44,541 nucleotides of DNA from Candidatus Rokuibacteriota bacterium (GCA_016179965.1 JACPCF010000080.1:1-44541); one strand, 5' to 3'; shown: positions 22,596 through 32,414, numbered from the stretch's first letter. Program-made: numbers and translations. The notes: generated by a model from the sequence alone, not told the origin.

Positions 22596-24002
22596 TCACC
22601 GGCTGCCCGCCTGCGTCATCAAGTAGGTCAGCACGGTGCGCACCCCCACGCCGGTGCCCCCCTTGGGCCCGAGCGGCAGATCCTTCTCGGTGAAGGCGGT
22701 GCCGGCGATGTCGAGGTGCACCCACGGGACCGAGCCCGCGAATTCCCGGAGGAAGATCCCCGCGGTGAGCGCGCCCCCGCCCCGGGGCCCGACATTGTTC
22801 AGGTCGGCCACGTCGCTCTTGAGCAGCTCCTTGTACTCGTCAATGAGCGGCATCGGCCACATCCGCTCCCCCGCGGCCTCGGCCGCAGCCAGCACGCGGT
22901 CGGCGAGCGGCCTGTCGTTCCACATGACGCCGGAGCAGAGGTTACCGAGCGCGACTACGATCGCGCCCGTCAGGGTGGCGAGATCGATGACTTCCTGCGG
23001 CTTGACCTCTTTGACGGCGTACGCCAGCGCGTCGGCCAGCGTGAGCCGCCCTTCCGCGTCGGTATTGCCGATCTCGATCGTGGCGCCATTCATCGCGCGC
23101 ACGATGTCGCCCGGGCGCTGGGCGGTGCCCGACGGCCCCGACATGTCGTCCTTCATCCTGAGCATGCCGTCGGCCGTCTTGAGGTCGAGGCCGCCCGAGT
23201 CGAAGGTGATCCCCTTCCCGACGATCGCAATCTTCCGGCGTCCCCGGCCGCGCGGCGCATACGTCAGGTGGATGAACTTCGGCGGCTCCTCGCTTCCCTG
23301 GGCCACTCCAAGGTACGCCCCCATCCCCAGCTTCTGGCAGTCACCCCGGTCGTAGATCTTGAGCTTGAGTTTCCCGTCTTTCGCGATCTGGGTGGCCACC
23401 TTGGCCAGATAGGTGGGCGTGAGCTGGTTGGCCGGCTCGTTGACGAGATCCCGCGCAAAGCAGGCGGCGTCAGCGAAGAGCTCGCCGAGGCTGAGGCCCT
23501 CCTTGATCAGCGCCTCCAGACGGCGCTGGGGATCCACCACCCGCAGCTCCTCGACAGCCTTGTCGTTCTTCTCGCGCTTATAGCGGTCGAAGGTGTAGGC
23601 GCCGAGTAGAGCGCCCTCGGCCAGCGCCTGGGCGCGAACCTTCGGCGCGAGACCGTCGCCCAGGAGCGCCGCTGAAACGATCCGAGCGCCGAGGTCCCGA
23701 GCGCGCCTCAGGGCGGCAGCGGTCGCCCGGCGCACCCGCTCGGCGTCCAGCTCCTTCCGCTTCCCGAGCCCGACCACGAGGACGCGCTTGGCGGGAAGCC
23801 GGCCGGCCGTGTGGACGTAGGCGATCTGCTCGGGCTTTCCCGTAAACTTCTCGGCCCTCAGCACCTCCGACAGCAATCCCTTGAGCGCGCGGTCCAGCGC
23901 CGCCATCGGCGGCGCGAGGCGCTTCTCCTCGGCGTAGCCTCCGACGACGAGCACATCGCCGTCGGCCTGGAGCAGCGAGCGCGCGTGGAACGTGAGCCTC
24001 AT
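22596..24002 (-). CDS. pepA: Leucyl aminopeptidase (PepA, M17) with a 30-residue deletion in the active domain
   Basis: 468-residue cytosolic M17 metallopeptidase. Metal ligands and catalytic residues are present: Lys263 and Asp268 in VGKGITFDSGG, Lys275, Asp286 in KDDMSG, Asp314 and Glu316 in NTDAEGR, Arg318. In E. coli PepA 59 residues separate the Asp of the DMCG motif from the Asp of NTDAEGR; here it is 29, because DDMSG joins directly to PSGTAQRPGD. Exactly 30 residues (AAAV... to ...ENM in relatives), a helix and strand of the catalytic domain, are lost in frame at 23134-23139. Folding or activity is doubtful. ATG 24002 overlaps the Nudix stop (ATGA). Confidence 0.88.
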   Translation of the reverse strand: MRLTFHARSLLQADGDVLVVGGYAEEKRLAPPMAALDRALKGLLSEVLRAEKFTGKPEQIAYVHTAGRLPAKRVLVVGLGKRKELDAERVRRATAAALRRARDLGARIVSAALLGDGLAPKVRAQALAEGALLGAYTFDRYKREKNDKAVEELRVVDPQRRLEALIKEGLSLGELFADAACFARDLVNEPANQLTPTYLAKVATQIAKDGKLKLKIYDRGDCQKLGMGAYLGVAQGSEEPPKFIHLTYAPRGRGRRKIAIVGKGITFDSGGLDLKTADGMLRMKDDMSGPSGTAQRPGDIVRAMNGATIEIGNTDAEGRLTLADALAYAVKEVKPQEVIDLATLTGAIVVALGNLCSGVMWNDRPLADRVLAAAEAAGERMWPMPLIDEYKELLKSDVADLNNVGPRGGGALTAGIFLREFAGSVPWVHLDIAGTAFTEKDLPLGPKGGTGVGVRTVLTYLMTQAGSR

Positions 24003-24448
24003 TCCCATTCGAAGAAGTCCTTGAGTTGCACCGCCTTGTTCACCATGGCCGCCAGCCCTTCCGTCGTTTCGTACCGCCCGAGCTCCCCGATGGGCACCCA
24101 CCGCGCGTCGGCGGCATCGCTGCCGGGACGGAGGTCGCCGCTCTCGGGGGCGGCGACATAGTCAATCAGCACGTAATGATACCGGACCCGCCCGTCGGGA
24201 TCGGAGATGATGCGCTCGACGACGCCCGCCAGGCCCTGAAGGCGCACGCGGAGTCCGCACTCCTCCGCCACCTCGCGGACCGCGGCGGCTTCGGTCGTCT
24301 CGCCGAGGTTGACCAGCCCGCCGGGGATGCTCCACTTCCCCTCGGCCGGGGGGCGGTTGCGCCGGACCAGCAGGACGTGGCCGTCCTTCAGCACGACCGC
24401 CCCCACGCCGACCCTCGGGGCCTCGGGATACTCGCGCGCGTCAGACAT
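23999..24448 (-). CDS. Nudix hydrolase
   Basis: 149 residues. The Nudix box GGLVNLGETTEAAAVREVAEE-CGL (G-x5-E-x7-REVxEExGL) is complete, with WSIPGG upstream. This group hydrolyses nucleoside diphosphate derivatives such as ADP-ribose or 8-oxo-dGTP; the exact substrate cannot be read off. The strand HYVLIDYVAAPESGDLRPGSDAADARWVP suggests the ADP-ribose/NADH type or MutT-like. It begins at ATG 24448, where the family length starts, and is followed by pepA with ATGA overlap. Confidence 0.85.
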   Translation of the reverse strand: MSDAREYPEAPRVGVGAVVLKDGHVLLVRRNRPPAEGKWSIPGGLVNLGETTEAAAVREVAEECGLRVRLQGLAGVVERIISDPDGRVRYHYVLIDYVAAPESGDLRPGSDAADARWVPIGELGRYETTEGLAAMVNKAVQLKDFFEWE

Positions 24449-24502
24449 GACAGCCCGAGATGAGGAAATCGGTATATCGGAGGAACGAGCGTTGCCGACC
24501 AC

Positions 24503-25042
24503 TCAGGGCCAGAGGGAGGCCGGATCGAGGGCGAGGTCCGGAAAGGGGGGAAGGAAAGCCGGGGCGCTTCCCTGCATACTTGCGGCGCGTTCGTACGCCC
24601 CTCCCGCGAAGCGATATGCCTCGCTCGTCCGAGCTTCGAGGTCCACGATCCAGTAGTGCGGCACCCCGTGCCGGGCGTAGAGCTGGAACTTCACGCTCCG
24701 GTCGATCTGAACAGTGGACGGCGAGAGGATCTCGATCACGAGGGTCGGCGGCCCCTCGATGCCCCTGGAGCTGATGATCGCCAGCCGCCCTGTTTCCACA
24801 TAGACGATGTCGGGCTGGACCACCGAGATATCGCTCAGGATGCAGTCAATGGGCGAAAACAGCACTTCGCCCAGACCGCGTCCCTTTACATGCTCATGCA
24901 GGGCGATCGCCAGATTGCGGGTGACCTGCTGATGCCTGGGGCTCGGTGCGGGGGTCACGGAGAGCTCTCCCTCGTGGACCTCGTACCGGCGTCCGTCAGC
25001 CGGGAGAGCTTCATAGTCCTTGTATGTGAGGATCGTTCGCAT
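24503..25042 (-). CDS. Uma2 family (PD-(D/E)XK) endonuclease-like protein
   Basis: 179 residues. The Uma2 core is visible: YEVHEGEL near residues 20-27, then VVQPDIVYV, LVIEILSPSTVQIDRSVKFQLYARHGVPHYWIVD and a final EAYRFAGGAYE strand, with PD-(E)XK-like acidic residues in QPD...EILSPST. Uma2 proteins are abundant in cyanobacteria and other phyla, often near mobile or variable loci, and their biological role is not well defined. A TG-C-TAAACT extended -10 lies 22 bp upstream. Confidence 0.85.
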   Translation of the reverse strand: MRTILTYKDYEALPADGRRYEVHEGELSVTPAPSPRHQQVTRNLAIALHEHVKGRGLGEVLFSPIDCILSDISVVQPDIVYVETGRLAIISSRGIEGPPTLVIEILSPSTVQIDRSVKFQLYARHGVPHYWIVDLEARTSEAYRFAGGAYERAASMQGSAPAFLPPFPDLALDPASLWP

Positions 25043-25063
25043 GGCTCATTCTCTCCGATCCAG

Positions 25064-25072
25064 AGTTTAGCA
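25064..25072 (-). promoter_or_regulatory. Extended -10 promoter of the Uma2 gene
   Basis: TGCTAAACT on the minus strand, with an expected transcript start near 25057 and a leader of about 16 nt that includes GGAGAG. The same nonamer is upstream of the epimerase gene (41532-41540). Confidence 0.45.
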
Positions 25073-25134
25073 CGCACACCGCGCCGAGTTCTACTCGATG
25101 GAGCATCATCCCTTTCCTCGCACGCCCCTGAGGG

Positions 25135-26093
25135 TCACTGGATCACCTGGTCGGCGCGGACGAGGACGGACGGGGGGATCGTGAGGCCGAGGGCCCTAGC
25201 GGTCTTGAGGTTGATGACCAGCTCGAACTTCGTCGGTTGCTCGATGGGCAAATCAGCGGGCTTGGCGCCCTTCAGGATTTTGTCCACATAGGTGGCGGCG
25301 CGCCTCCCGCTGGCAGCCTGTGGTTCGCCGCAAGTTCCGCGATCCGCCCCCGGTGAAGACTCGTAAACGGGTCCAGCGTTACGAAGAGGCCGTCGGGGCG
25401 CTCCCGGGAGACCGTAGAGAAGGCGCGCTCGAAATCCGTGGGATCTCCTTGGACCTCCAGCGATTGGAGCTTTACGCCTAACGCCTCGGCTGCGACCCGC
25501 GTCTCCCTGAAGGTGTGCACCATGGCCGGACTGGCCGAATTCCAGAGCACGGCCACCCGGGAGAGCTTGGGCAAAGTCTCCTTAAGCAGTTCCAGCCGTT
25601 TCCCCGCCAGCTCCGGAGCTAGGAGGGACAGCCCCGTGACGTTCCCCCCCGGCCGGGCGAGGCCGGCCACGAGCCCGGTGACGACCGGATCGCCAACGGC
25701 CGCCATGACGATGGGAATCGTGCTGGTCGCCTTCTTCGCAGCTTGGATCGCAGGGGCGGAGGATGTGACGATGACGTCCACCTTGAGACGGACCAGCTCG
25801 GCCGCGAGGTCGGCGAGCGGATCCAGCTTCCCCCCCGCCCACCGGTACTCGATCGCAATGTTCCGGCCCTCCACATAGCCCAGGTCCCGCAGCCCTTGTA
25901 AGAGGGTTTCAAGGGTCGCCAAGCGAGCAGGTGGCGTCGGAGGGGACCCCGGGAGCAGGATGCCTATCCGTGGAACTTTCGCCGGCTGTTGAGCGTCGGC
26001 CGCTGGCGGTACGACGAGCCCAGCCAGGGTGACGATAAGCGCAAGTGTCCTGGCGGTCTTGAGGGTGACGAGGAGCCTGGCCGTTTCGCGCAT
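25135..26093 (-). pseudogene. ABC substrate-binding protein (PF04392 type) broken by internal deletion
   Basis: The first 270 codons give a normal ABC_sub_bind protein: signal peptide (LVVPPAADAQ), VPRIGILLPGS, LRDLGYVEGRNIAIEYRWA, AAVGDPVVTGLVAGLARPGGNVTG and [27 protein letters not shown]. Then the frame stops, but in the next frame the rest of the family reads [39 protein letters not shown] and [14 protein letters not shown] to a stop at 25135. About 24 residues normally found between these parts (the MYGFREFVDAGG-like section) are missing, with a frame change, near 25301-25311. It sits 25 nt downstream of lipM, at the tail of the gcv operon. Confidence 0.85.
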
Positions 26094-26118
26094 GACGTTC
26101 GCCTCCTGGTGCCGCCCC

Positions 26119-26961
26119 TCAGGGGGAGGAGGCAGCGATTGAACTCACATCCGCGACAGTTTGGGCGTTGAGCGTCCAGGCTTCGGTGGCGTACTTCTCG
26201 CGGATGAGGCGGTCCATGAGAGACTCCTCGTCGCGGGTGAGGTCGCCGGGTCTCAGGTCGAGGCCGTGGGTTTCGCGAAGGCCGGCGGCCAGGGCCTCGA
26301 TGACCTCGTCGAAGGTGGGGCGGCGGCCCAGGGCCTCTTCGAGCGTGGTCATCCCCGCCAGGGGATCGCCCTCCTGGGGGAAGAGCAGGCAGAGGCGCGC
26401 CACGTCGGCGCCGAGGAGGACGGAGCCGTGCTGGAGAAAGGCACCGCCCTGACGGCGCTGGGCGCTCCCGACCAGTTTCTTCCCGCCCACCTCCACCTCA
26501 TAGGAGCCGGTACGAGCGAAGCAGAAGGTCGGCATGGCGGACGGGTCCGACGGCTTCACGGGAACCATCTCGGCGGGCACTCCAAGACGCCGGAGCCCCG
26601 CCGTGAGCCCGGCGCCGATCCAGCGGTACGTCTCGAGCAGGTCGCCGCTTCCGTCAAAGTCCCCGCCGCGGGCCACAACGCTATAGGTGACCTCACGCTC
26701 CAGCGTGTCGTGGTAGATCGCGCTCCCGCCTGTGGGCCGGCGCACCAGCCCCACGCTGAACTGCCGGCACGCTTCAACGTTGATGGCGTCCAGCCGCTGG
26801 CCGTAGCCGAGGGAGATCGTCGGCGGGTCCCAGGAGAAAAAGCGGAGGGTCGGCGGCGCGATCTCGTGGATCCGCGCCTGGAGGATCGCCTCGTCCAGGG
26901 CCATGTTCGTGGCCCCGTCGAGGGGGCTCGTCACGAGCAATCGCCAACGTGACTCAGGCAC
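26119..26961 (-). CDS. LipM-like octanoyltransferase / lipoate-protein ligase A family
   Basis: 280-residue BPL/LPL-fold enzyme that transfers octanoyl or lipoyl groups onto lipoyl domains such as that of GcvH. Substrate motifs: [12 protein letters not shown] (74-85), the LGYGQ strand at 51-55, and CFAR-x6[16 protein letters not shown]. Cys147 aligns with the acyl-enzyme Cys150 of Bacillus LipM, which favours octanoyl-ACP transfer over ATP-dependent lipoate ligation; the enzyme class remains to be confirmed. The start overlaps the end of gcvPB by 8 nt, so it belongs to the operon that makes its target protein. Confidence 0.85.
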   Translation of the reverse strand: MPESRWRLLVTSPLDGATNMALDEAILQARIHEIAPPTLRFFSWDPPTISLGYGQRLDAINVEACRQFSVGLVRRPTGGSAIYHDTLEREVTYSVVARGGDFDGSGDLLETYRWIGAGLTAGLRRLGVPAEMVPVKPSDPSAMPTFCFARTGSYEVEVGGKKLVGSAQRRQGGAFLQHGSVLLGADVARLCLLFPQEGDPLAGMTTLEEALGRRPTFDEVIEALAAGLRETHGLDLRPGDLTRDEESLMDRLIREKYATEAWTLNAQTVADVSSIAASSP

Positions 26962-28414
26962 GTCGCGGCCTCCAGCGGAGGTCGGGCTGGCGGGCGGCCA
27001 GGGTCTGGTCCAGGCGCCGCACCGGCGTCGTCTGGGGCGCGTCGTGGATCACCTGGGGGTTGGACTCGGCCTCCCGGGCGATCTGGATCATCGCGTCGCA
27101 GAAGGCGTCGAGGGTCTCCTTGGACTCGGTCTCGGTGGGCTCGATCATCAGCGCCTCCTCCACGATCAGGGGGAAGTACGTGGAGGGGGCGTAGAAGCCC
27201 AGGTCCAGGAGGCGCTTGGCCACGTCCATGGCCGAGACGCCGAGCTTCTTCTGCCGGCGCGCCGAGAAGACGCACTCGTGCATGCACGGGCCCGGGTGCG
27301 GCAGGTCGTAGTAGGGCTCGAGGCGCTTCATGAGATAGTTCGCGTTCAGGATCGCGTTGTCGGCCACCGCCCGCAGCCCGTCGGGCCCCATGGTGCGGAT
27401 GTAGGTGTAGGCGCGCACGAGCATCCCGAAGTTCCCCCAGAAGGCCTGGAGCTTTCCGATGGACTGGGGTCGCTTCCAGTCGAGGGCGTAGGCGTCGTCG
27501 GTCTTCGTTACCACCGGCGTCGGAAGGAACGGCTCGAGGTGCGCCTTCACTCCCACGGGCCCGGCGCCGGGACCGCCGCCGCCATGGGGCGTGGTGAAGG
27601 TCTTGTGGAGGTTGAAGTGGCACACGTCGAAGCCCAGGTCGCCCGGGCGCGTGATCCCGAGGATCGCGTTCAGGTTGGCGCCGTCCATGTAGACCTGCGT
27701 CCCCTTGGCGTGGCACATCTCGCTGATCTCGAGGATCCGCGGCTCAAAGAGGCCGAGGGTGTTCGGGACCGTGATCATGAGGGCGGCGACTTCTTCATCG
27801 AGGCTCCGCTCCAGGTCCATGAGATCAGCCCCGCCCTCGGAGTCGGACTTGAGCTGGACGACCCGATAGCCGGCGATCGCGGTGGAGGCAGGGTTGGTCC
27901 CGTGGGCCGAGTCGGGCACCAGCACCTTCGTGCGCCGCTCTCCCCGGGCCAGGTGGTACGCCCTGATCATCAGGACCCCGGCCAGCTCGCCCTGGGCGCC
28001 GGCGGCCGGCTGGAGCGAGACGGCGTCCATGCCCGCGATCTCAGCCAGGTCCTGGCCGAGCTCCCACATGAGTTGGAGCGCCCCCTGGGCGCAGGCCTCC
28101 GGGGCGAGCGGGTGGAGCCGCGCGAAGCCCCCGAGCCGCGCCATGTCCTCGTTGATCTTCGGGTTGTACTTCATCGTGCACGACCCGAGCGGGTAGAAAT
28201 GGGTATCTACCCCGTAGTTCATCTGGGAGAGGCGGGAATAATGGCGGACGACGTCGAACTCTGAGACCTCGGGCAGCTCGGGCGGCGTGGCCCGCAGATG
28301 CTTTGACGGGAGGAGCTCTTTCGGATCGGAAGCGGGAACGTCGGCAGCCGGCAGCGAGTAGCCGATGCGGCCGGGAGAGGAAAGCTCGAAGATCAGCTTG
28401 TCGTATCCGGGCAT
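26954..28414 (-). CDS. gcvPB: Glycine dehydrogenase (decarboxylating) subunit 2, P-protein beta
   Basis: 486-residue C-terminal half of the split P-protein. The PLP lysine is Lys271 in [34 protein letters not shown] and [13 protein letters not shown] are further conserved segments. With gcvPA it forms the P-protein that decarboxylates glycine and passes the aminomethyl group to the lipoyl arm of GcvH. The N-terminal [11 protein letters not shown] begins the family pattern. It starts 10 nt after gcvPA. The C-terminal 20 residues run past the usual end and overlap the lipM start. Confidence 0.95.
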   Translation of the reverse strand: MPGYDKLIFELSSPGRIGYSLPAADVPASDPKELLPSKHLRATPPELPEVSEFDVVRHYSRLSQMNYGVDTHFYPLGSCTMKYNPKINEDMARLGGFARLHPLAPEACAQGALQLMWELGQDLAEIAGMDAVSLQPAAGAQGELAGVLMIRAYHLARGERRTKVLVPDSAHGTNPASTAIAGYRVVQLKSDSEGGADLMDLERSLDEEVAALMITVPNTLGLFEPRILEISEMCHAKGTQVYMDGANLNAILGITRPGDLGFDVCHFNLHKTFTTPHGGGGPGAGPVGVKAHLEPFLPTPVVTKTDDAYALDWKRPQSIGKLQAFWGNFGMLVRAYTYIRTMGPDGLRAVADNAILNANYLMKRLEPYYDLPHPGPCMHECVFSARRQKKLGVSAMDVAKRLLDLGFYAPSTYFPLIVEEALMIEPTETESKETLDAFCDAMIQIAREAESNPQVIHDAPQTTPVRRLDQTLAARQPDLRWRPRRA

Positions 28415-28424
28415 TGTGGACTCT

Positions 28425-29771
28425 TCACGCGACGGCCTGAGACAGGGCCTGGACGAACATGTCGATCTCCTGACGGGTGCGCTTCTCCGTCACGGCGACA
28501 AGCAAGCAGTCCTTCAGTGTCCGGTCGAAGGGCTTGAGCGGGATCCCCGCCAGGATTTTCTCCTTGGCCAGGCGCTTCACGACGCGCTCGGGGGACTTCG
28601 GGAGCTGGAGGACGAACTCCTTGAAGAAGGGCGCGGTGAACCTGAGGCGCACCCCGGGGATCTTGGTCAGCGCCTCCGCCGCATAATGGGCCTTGGCCAG
28701 CGCCAGCTCGCCGACCTTGCGCAGCCCCTGCTTGCCCAGGAGCGCGACGTAGATCGTCGCCATCAGGGCGCAGAGGGCGACGTTGGTACAGATGTTAGAC
28801 GTCGCCTTCTCCCTGCGGATGTGTTGTTCGCGCGTTTGCAGCGTGAGCACAAACCCGCGCTTGCCGTCCCGATCCACCGTCGCGCCAACGAGGCGCCCGG
28901 GCAGGCGGCGGATCAGGTCCGTCGTGGTGGCGAAGACGCCGAGGTTGGGGCCACCGTAGGAAAGGGGCACCCCCAACCCCTGGCCTTCCCCCACGACGAT
29001 GTCGGCGCCGAGGGCTCCCGGAGGGGTAAGGAGACCTAGGGAAACAGGATCGGTGGCAACGATCATCAGCGCCCCGCCCCCGTGGCAGATGTCGGCCGCC
29101 GCCTGAACGTCCTCCAGGCACCCGAAGAAGTTCGGGGACTGGATGATGACCGCCGCGGTCTTCCCCGACACGGCCTTCTTGAGCGCGGCGAGATCGGTGG
29201 CGCCGTCGCTGATGGGGATTTCCTTCATCCGGAGCGCCGGACCCTCGGCGTAGGCGGCCACCACCTGGCGGTGAAGCGGGTTCACCCCGCGCGAGATCAC
29301 GAGCTCGGCCCGCCCCTCGGTCGCGGAGTGAGCCATCAGCGCCGCCTCAGCCAGCGAGGAGGCGCCGTCGTAGATCGAGGCGTTGGCCACGTCCATCCCC
29401 GTGAGCTCGGCGATCATCGTCTGGTACTCGTAGATGGTCCGGAGCGTCCCCTGGCTCGCCTCGGGCTGGTAGGGGGTGTAGGCGGTGAAGAACTCGCCCC
29501 GCGAGATCAGGTGGTTGATGGGGCTCGGGATGTAGTGGTCGTAGGCGCCGCCGCCGAGGAAACAGACGACCTCGTCGGCGTCGGCGTTGCGGGAGGCGAG
29601 CCGGCGCATGTGGCGGATGAGATCGGCTTCGGCCAGCGCCGCGGGGAGGTTGAGAGGCCGCGACAGCCGCGCCTTGGAGGGAATCGGGGAGAGGAGGTCC
29701 TCGAGGCTGGCCGCCCCGATGGACCGCAGCATCTCCTTCTGCTGGGCGGAGGTGTTGGAGATGTACCGCAT
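28425..29771 (-). CDS. gcvPA: Glycine dehydrogenase (decarboxylating) subunit 1, P-protein alpha
   Basis: 448 residues, the N-terminal half of the split P-protein. [17 protein letters not shown] opens the family; [53 protein letters not shown] and [22 protein letters not shown] are conserved. This half lacks the PLP lysine, which lies in GcvPB. The start ATG 29771 follows the gcvH stop by one base; an upstream in-frame extension is inside gcvH and can be dismissed. The order gcvT-gcvH-gcvPA-gcvPB is the usual one where the P-protein is split. Confidence 0.95.
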   Translation of the reverse strand: MRYISNTSAQQKEMLRSIGAASLEDLLSPIPSKARLSRPLNLPAALAEADLIRHMRRLASRNADADEVVCFLGGGAYDHYIPSPINHLISRGEFFTAYTPYQPEASQGTLRTIYEYQTMIAELTGMDVANASIYDGASSLAEAALMAHSATEGRAELVISRGVNPLHRQVVAAYAEGPALRMKEIPISDGATDLAALKKAVSGKTAAVIIQSPNFFGCLEDVQAAADICHGGGALMIVATDPVSLGLLTPPGALGADIVVGEGQGLGVPLSYGGPNLGVFATTTDLIRRLPGRLVGATVDRDGKRGFVLTLQTREQHIRREKATSNICTNVALCALMATIYVALLGKQGLRKVGELALAKAHYAAEALTKIPGVRLRFTAPFFKEFVLQLPKSPERVVKRLAKEKILAGIPLKPFDRTLKDCLLVAVTEKRTRQEIDMFVQALSQAVA

Positions 29772-29772
29772 C

Positions 29773-30165
29773 TCAGTGCCCACCCTTGGCGAGGAACTCC
29801 TCGTACTGCTGCGCGGTGAGGAGCGCGTTCGCCTCCTGCGGGCTCGACACCTGGATGACGAGCATCCAGCCTTTGCCGTAGGGGTCCTGGTTGACGAGCT
29901 CCGGCTTCTTGACGAGCTCCGCGTTGACCTCCACGACCTCACCCGACAGCGGCGCGAAGAGGTCCGACACCGCCTTGACCGATTCCACGACGCCGAACGG
30001 CTGCATCTGGGAGACCTTGGTGCCGACCTTGGGCAGCTCGACGAAGACCACGTCCCCCAGCTGCTCCTGGGCGTAGGCCGTGATGCCGACGCGCGCCCGG
30101 TTCCCCTCCATCCGGGCCCACTCGTGCTCCTTGGTGTACTTGAGGTCCGCCGGATAATTGCCCAT
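29773..30165 (-). CDS. gcvH: Glycine cleavage system H protein
   Basis: 130-residue lipoyl carrier. LKYTKEHEWARMEG begins the domain and the lipoyl-attachment Lys64 is in FGVVESVKAVSDLFAPLSG; GWMLVIQVSSPQEANALL ends it. It shuttles the aminomethyl intermediate between the P-, T- and L-proteins. ATG 30165 is chosen because the family starts here. A gap of only 8 nt separates it from gcvT, and one base from gcvPA. The L-protein (lpd) is not in the window and must be supplied elsewhere. Confidence 0.95.
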   Translation of the reverse strand: MGNYPADLKYTKEHEWARMEGNRARVGITAYAQEQLGDVVFVELPKVGTKVSQMQPFGVVESVKAVSDLFAPLSGEVVEVNAELVKKPELVNQDPYGKGWMLVIQVSSPQEANALLTAQQYEEFLAKGGH

Positions 30166-30173
30166 GCCCTCTC

Positions 30174-31280
30174 CTAGGATTTCTTGACCTTCGATGGATA
30201 GAACGGCGTCTGGACGACCTTCGCCCGCTGGCCCTTCCCGCGCACTTCCACTTCGAATTCGTCGCCGACCATGGAGCACTCGGTGGGCACGTACCCCATG
30301 CCGATGTACCGGTCCACCTGCGGGCCGTAGGAGCCCGAGGTCACTACGCCGATTTCGGCCCCGCCCTTGAGAATCCGGTAACCGTGTCGCGCCACCGCCC
30401 GGTCCACCATCTCGAAGCCGACCAGCTTCCGACGCGGCCCCTCGGCCTTGACGCGCTCGACAGCGGGGCGGCCGATGAACTCTCCTTTGCCGATCTTCAC
30501 CACCCAGCCGAGCCCGGCCTCGATCGGATTCGTCGTCTGGTCGATGTCGTTGCCGTAGAGCGCGTACTTCATTTCGAGCCTCAGCGTGTCCCGCGCCCCC
30601 AGCCCCACGGGCACGATGCCGTCGGCCTTGCCCGCGTCCATGAGGGCGTCCCAGAGGTCGACAGCCTGGCCGGCGGACACGTAGAGCTCGAAGCCGTCCT
30701 CGCCCGTGTAGCCCGTGCGGGAGATGATGGCGGAGACGCCCGCGACCTTGCCTCTCGCAAACCGGTAGTAGCCGATGGCGGTGACGTCCACGTCGGCCAG
30801 CCGTCCCGCCAGCGCTTCGGCGCGCGGTCCCTGAACTGCCAGGAGCGCCGTCTCGGCGGAGATGTTCTTCCAGCGCGCGTCGCCGCGGCCCTCGGCTGTC
30901 ACCCACGCCCAGTCCTTGTCGATGTTCGCGGCATTGACCGTCAGCATGAAGCGATCGGCGTCAAGACGGTATATCGTCAGGTCGTCAACGATGCCGCCGT
31001 CGGGGTCGCAGAGCAGCGAGTACTGGACCTGCCCCACGGCCAGGGCGCTCGCGTCGTTGGTGGTGAGGCGCTGGAGAACGGCGGGCGCGCCCGGGCCCGC
31101 GATCTCGAACTCCCCCATGTGGCTGACGTCGAAGAGCCCGACGGCGCTGCGCACGGTGCGGTGCTCCTCCACGATGCCGGCGTACTGCACCGGCATCTCC
31201 CACCCGCCGAAGGGGACCATCCGGGCCCCCGCCCTGACGTGCACGCCGTAGAGCGGCGTGCGCTTGAGCGCCTCAGCCAA
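30174..31280 (-). CDS. gcvT: Glycine cleavage system T protein (aminomethyltransferase)
   Basis: 368 residues. Transfers the methylene group from GcvH-bound aminomethyl to tetrahydrofolate and releases ammonia. Diagnostic segments: MVPFGGWEMPVQYAGIVEEH near residue 25, FDVSHMGEFEI, a VNAANIDKD stretch in the folate domain, SRTGYTGEDGFELYV and the C-terminal FEVEVRGKGQRAKVV. The start is TTG at 31280, preceded at seven bases by GGAG and overlapping the end of ald by 8 nt. A longer frame runs on into ald and has no resemblance to the family. Confidence 0.94.
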   Translation of the reverse strand: MAEALKRTPLYGVHVRAGARMVPFGGWEMPVQYAGIVEEHRTVRSAVGLFDVSHMGEFEIAGPGAPAVLQRLTTNDASALAVGQVQYSLLCDPDGGIVDDLTIYRLDADRFMLTVNAANIDKDWAWVTAEGRGDARWKNISAETALLAVQGPRAEALAGRLADVDVTAIGYYRFARGKVAGVSAIISRTGYTGEDGFELYVSAGQAVDLWDALMDAGKADGIVPVGLGARDTLRLEMKYALYGNDIDQTTNPIEAGLGWVVKIGKGEFIGRPAVERVKAEGPRRKLVGFEMVDRAVARHGYRILKGGAEIGVVTSGSYGPQVDRYIGMGYVPTECSMVGDEFEVEVRGKGQRAKVVQTPFYPSKVKKS

Positions 31281-32385
31281 AGCAGTTCTCCAGGGGCACG
31301 GCCGGCTCGCCGAACGACTCAGCGACACCGGGGTGCACGATCTTCCCTCCCCAGACATTGACGCCCTTTGCCAGCGCGGGATTTTCTCTCACCGCGCGCC
31401 CCGGGCCCTTGGCTGCCAGCTCGAGCACGTAGGGGAGCGTCGCGTTAGTGAGGGCGAAGGTCGAGGTGCGCGGCACGAGGGCGGGCATGTTGGCGACGCC
31501 GTAGTGGACCACGCCGTAGAGGGTGTGCGCGGGCTCCAGGAGCGTCATGGGGCGGATCGTCGCCACGCACCCGCCCTGGTCCACCGCCACGTCTACGATG
31601 ACCGCGCCCTCCTTCATGGTCTGCACCATCGCCTCGGTGACCAGCACCGGCGCCTTGGCGCCCGCCACAAGTACGGCACCGATCAAGAGATCCGCGCGCT
31701 GGACCACCTGGGCCACGTTGAAGCTGTTGGAGACCAGGGTGACGACCTGGCCGTGGAACAGGTCGTCCACGTGGCGCAGCCGGTCCAGGTTGATGTCCAG
31801 GATCGAGACATCCGCCCCGAGCCCCACCGCTATCTTCGCGGCGTTGAGGCCGACGGTCCCGGCGCCGAGGATCACCACATTGCCGCGTGGCACCCCCGGG
31901 ACGCCCGAGAGCAGGATCCCCCGGCCGCCGTGGGCTTTGCCCAGGTAAAACGCGCCCTCCTGGACGGCGAGCCGCCCTGCCACCTCGCTCATCGGAGTCA
32001 GGAGGGGAAGGCTTCCGTCGGCGCGCTGCACCGTCTCGTAGGCGATCCCGATCACGCGCCGCTTCAGGAGCGCCTGCGTCAGCTCGGGCGCCGGCGCCAG
32101 GTGAAGATACGTGAAGAGCGTCTGTCCCGCCCGGAGCCGCCCGTACTCCTGGGCGAGCGGCTCCTTCACCTTGAGAATCAGGTCGGCCTCGGCCCAGATG
32201 CCCTCGGCCGCGGCGAGCGAGGCACCGGCCTTCGCGTAGTCTTCGTCCCGGATCCCGCTGCCGGTGCCGGCGCCGCGATCGATCAGGAGCCGGTGCCCCG
32301 CCTCGGTGAGCGCGTGGGCTCCGGCGGGCGTGAGCGCCACGCGCTGCTCGCCCGGCTTGATTTCTTTCACGACGCCGACGATCAC
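31273..32385 (-). CDS. ald: Alanine dehydrogenase
   Basis: 370 residues. N-terminal [18 protein letters not shown], substrate residues Lys74 (LKVKEPL) and His95 (YLHLA), the Rossmann motif [12 protein letters not shown] (about 172-183) and DVAVDQGG. It interconverts L-alanine and pyruvate with NAD and ammonia; in mycobacteria the same family also aminates glyoxylate to glycine. Being the first gene of the gcv operon, a glyoxylate/glycine role is as likely here as alanine catabolism, an inference from context. Start GTG 32385; the preceding sequence has no good ribosome-binding site, and the REP-like palindrome at 32415-32486 forms the likely leader. Confidence 0.92.
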   Translation of the reverse strand: MIVGVVKEIKPGEQRVALTPAGAHALTEAGHRLLIDRGAGTGSGIRDEDYAKAGASLAAAEGIWAEADLILKVKEPLAQEYGRLRAGQTLFTYLHLAPAPELTQALLKRRVIGIAYETVQRADGSLPLLTPMSEVAGRLAVQEGAFYLGKAHGGRGILLSGVPGVPRGNVVILGAGTVGLNAAKIAVGLGADVSILDINLDRLRHVDDLFHGQVVTLVSNSFNVAQVVQRADLLIGAVLVAGAKAPVLVTEAMVQTMKEGAVIVDVAVDQGGCVATIRPMTLLEPAHTLYGVVHYGVANMPALVPRTSTFALTNATLPYVLELAAKGPGRAVRENPALAKGVNVWGGKIVHPGVAESFGEPAVPLENCFG

Positions 32386-32414
32386 GGCAGAAGACCCCCC
32401 TCATAGTACTGAAA

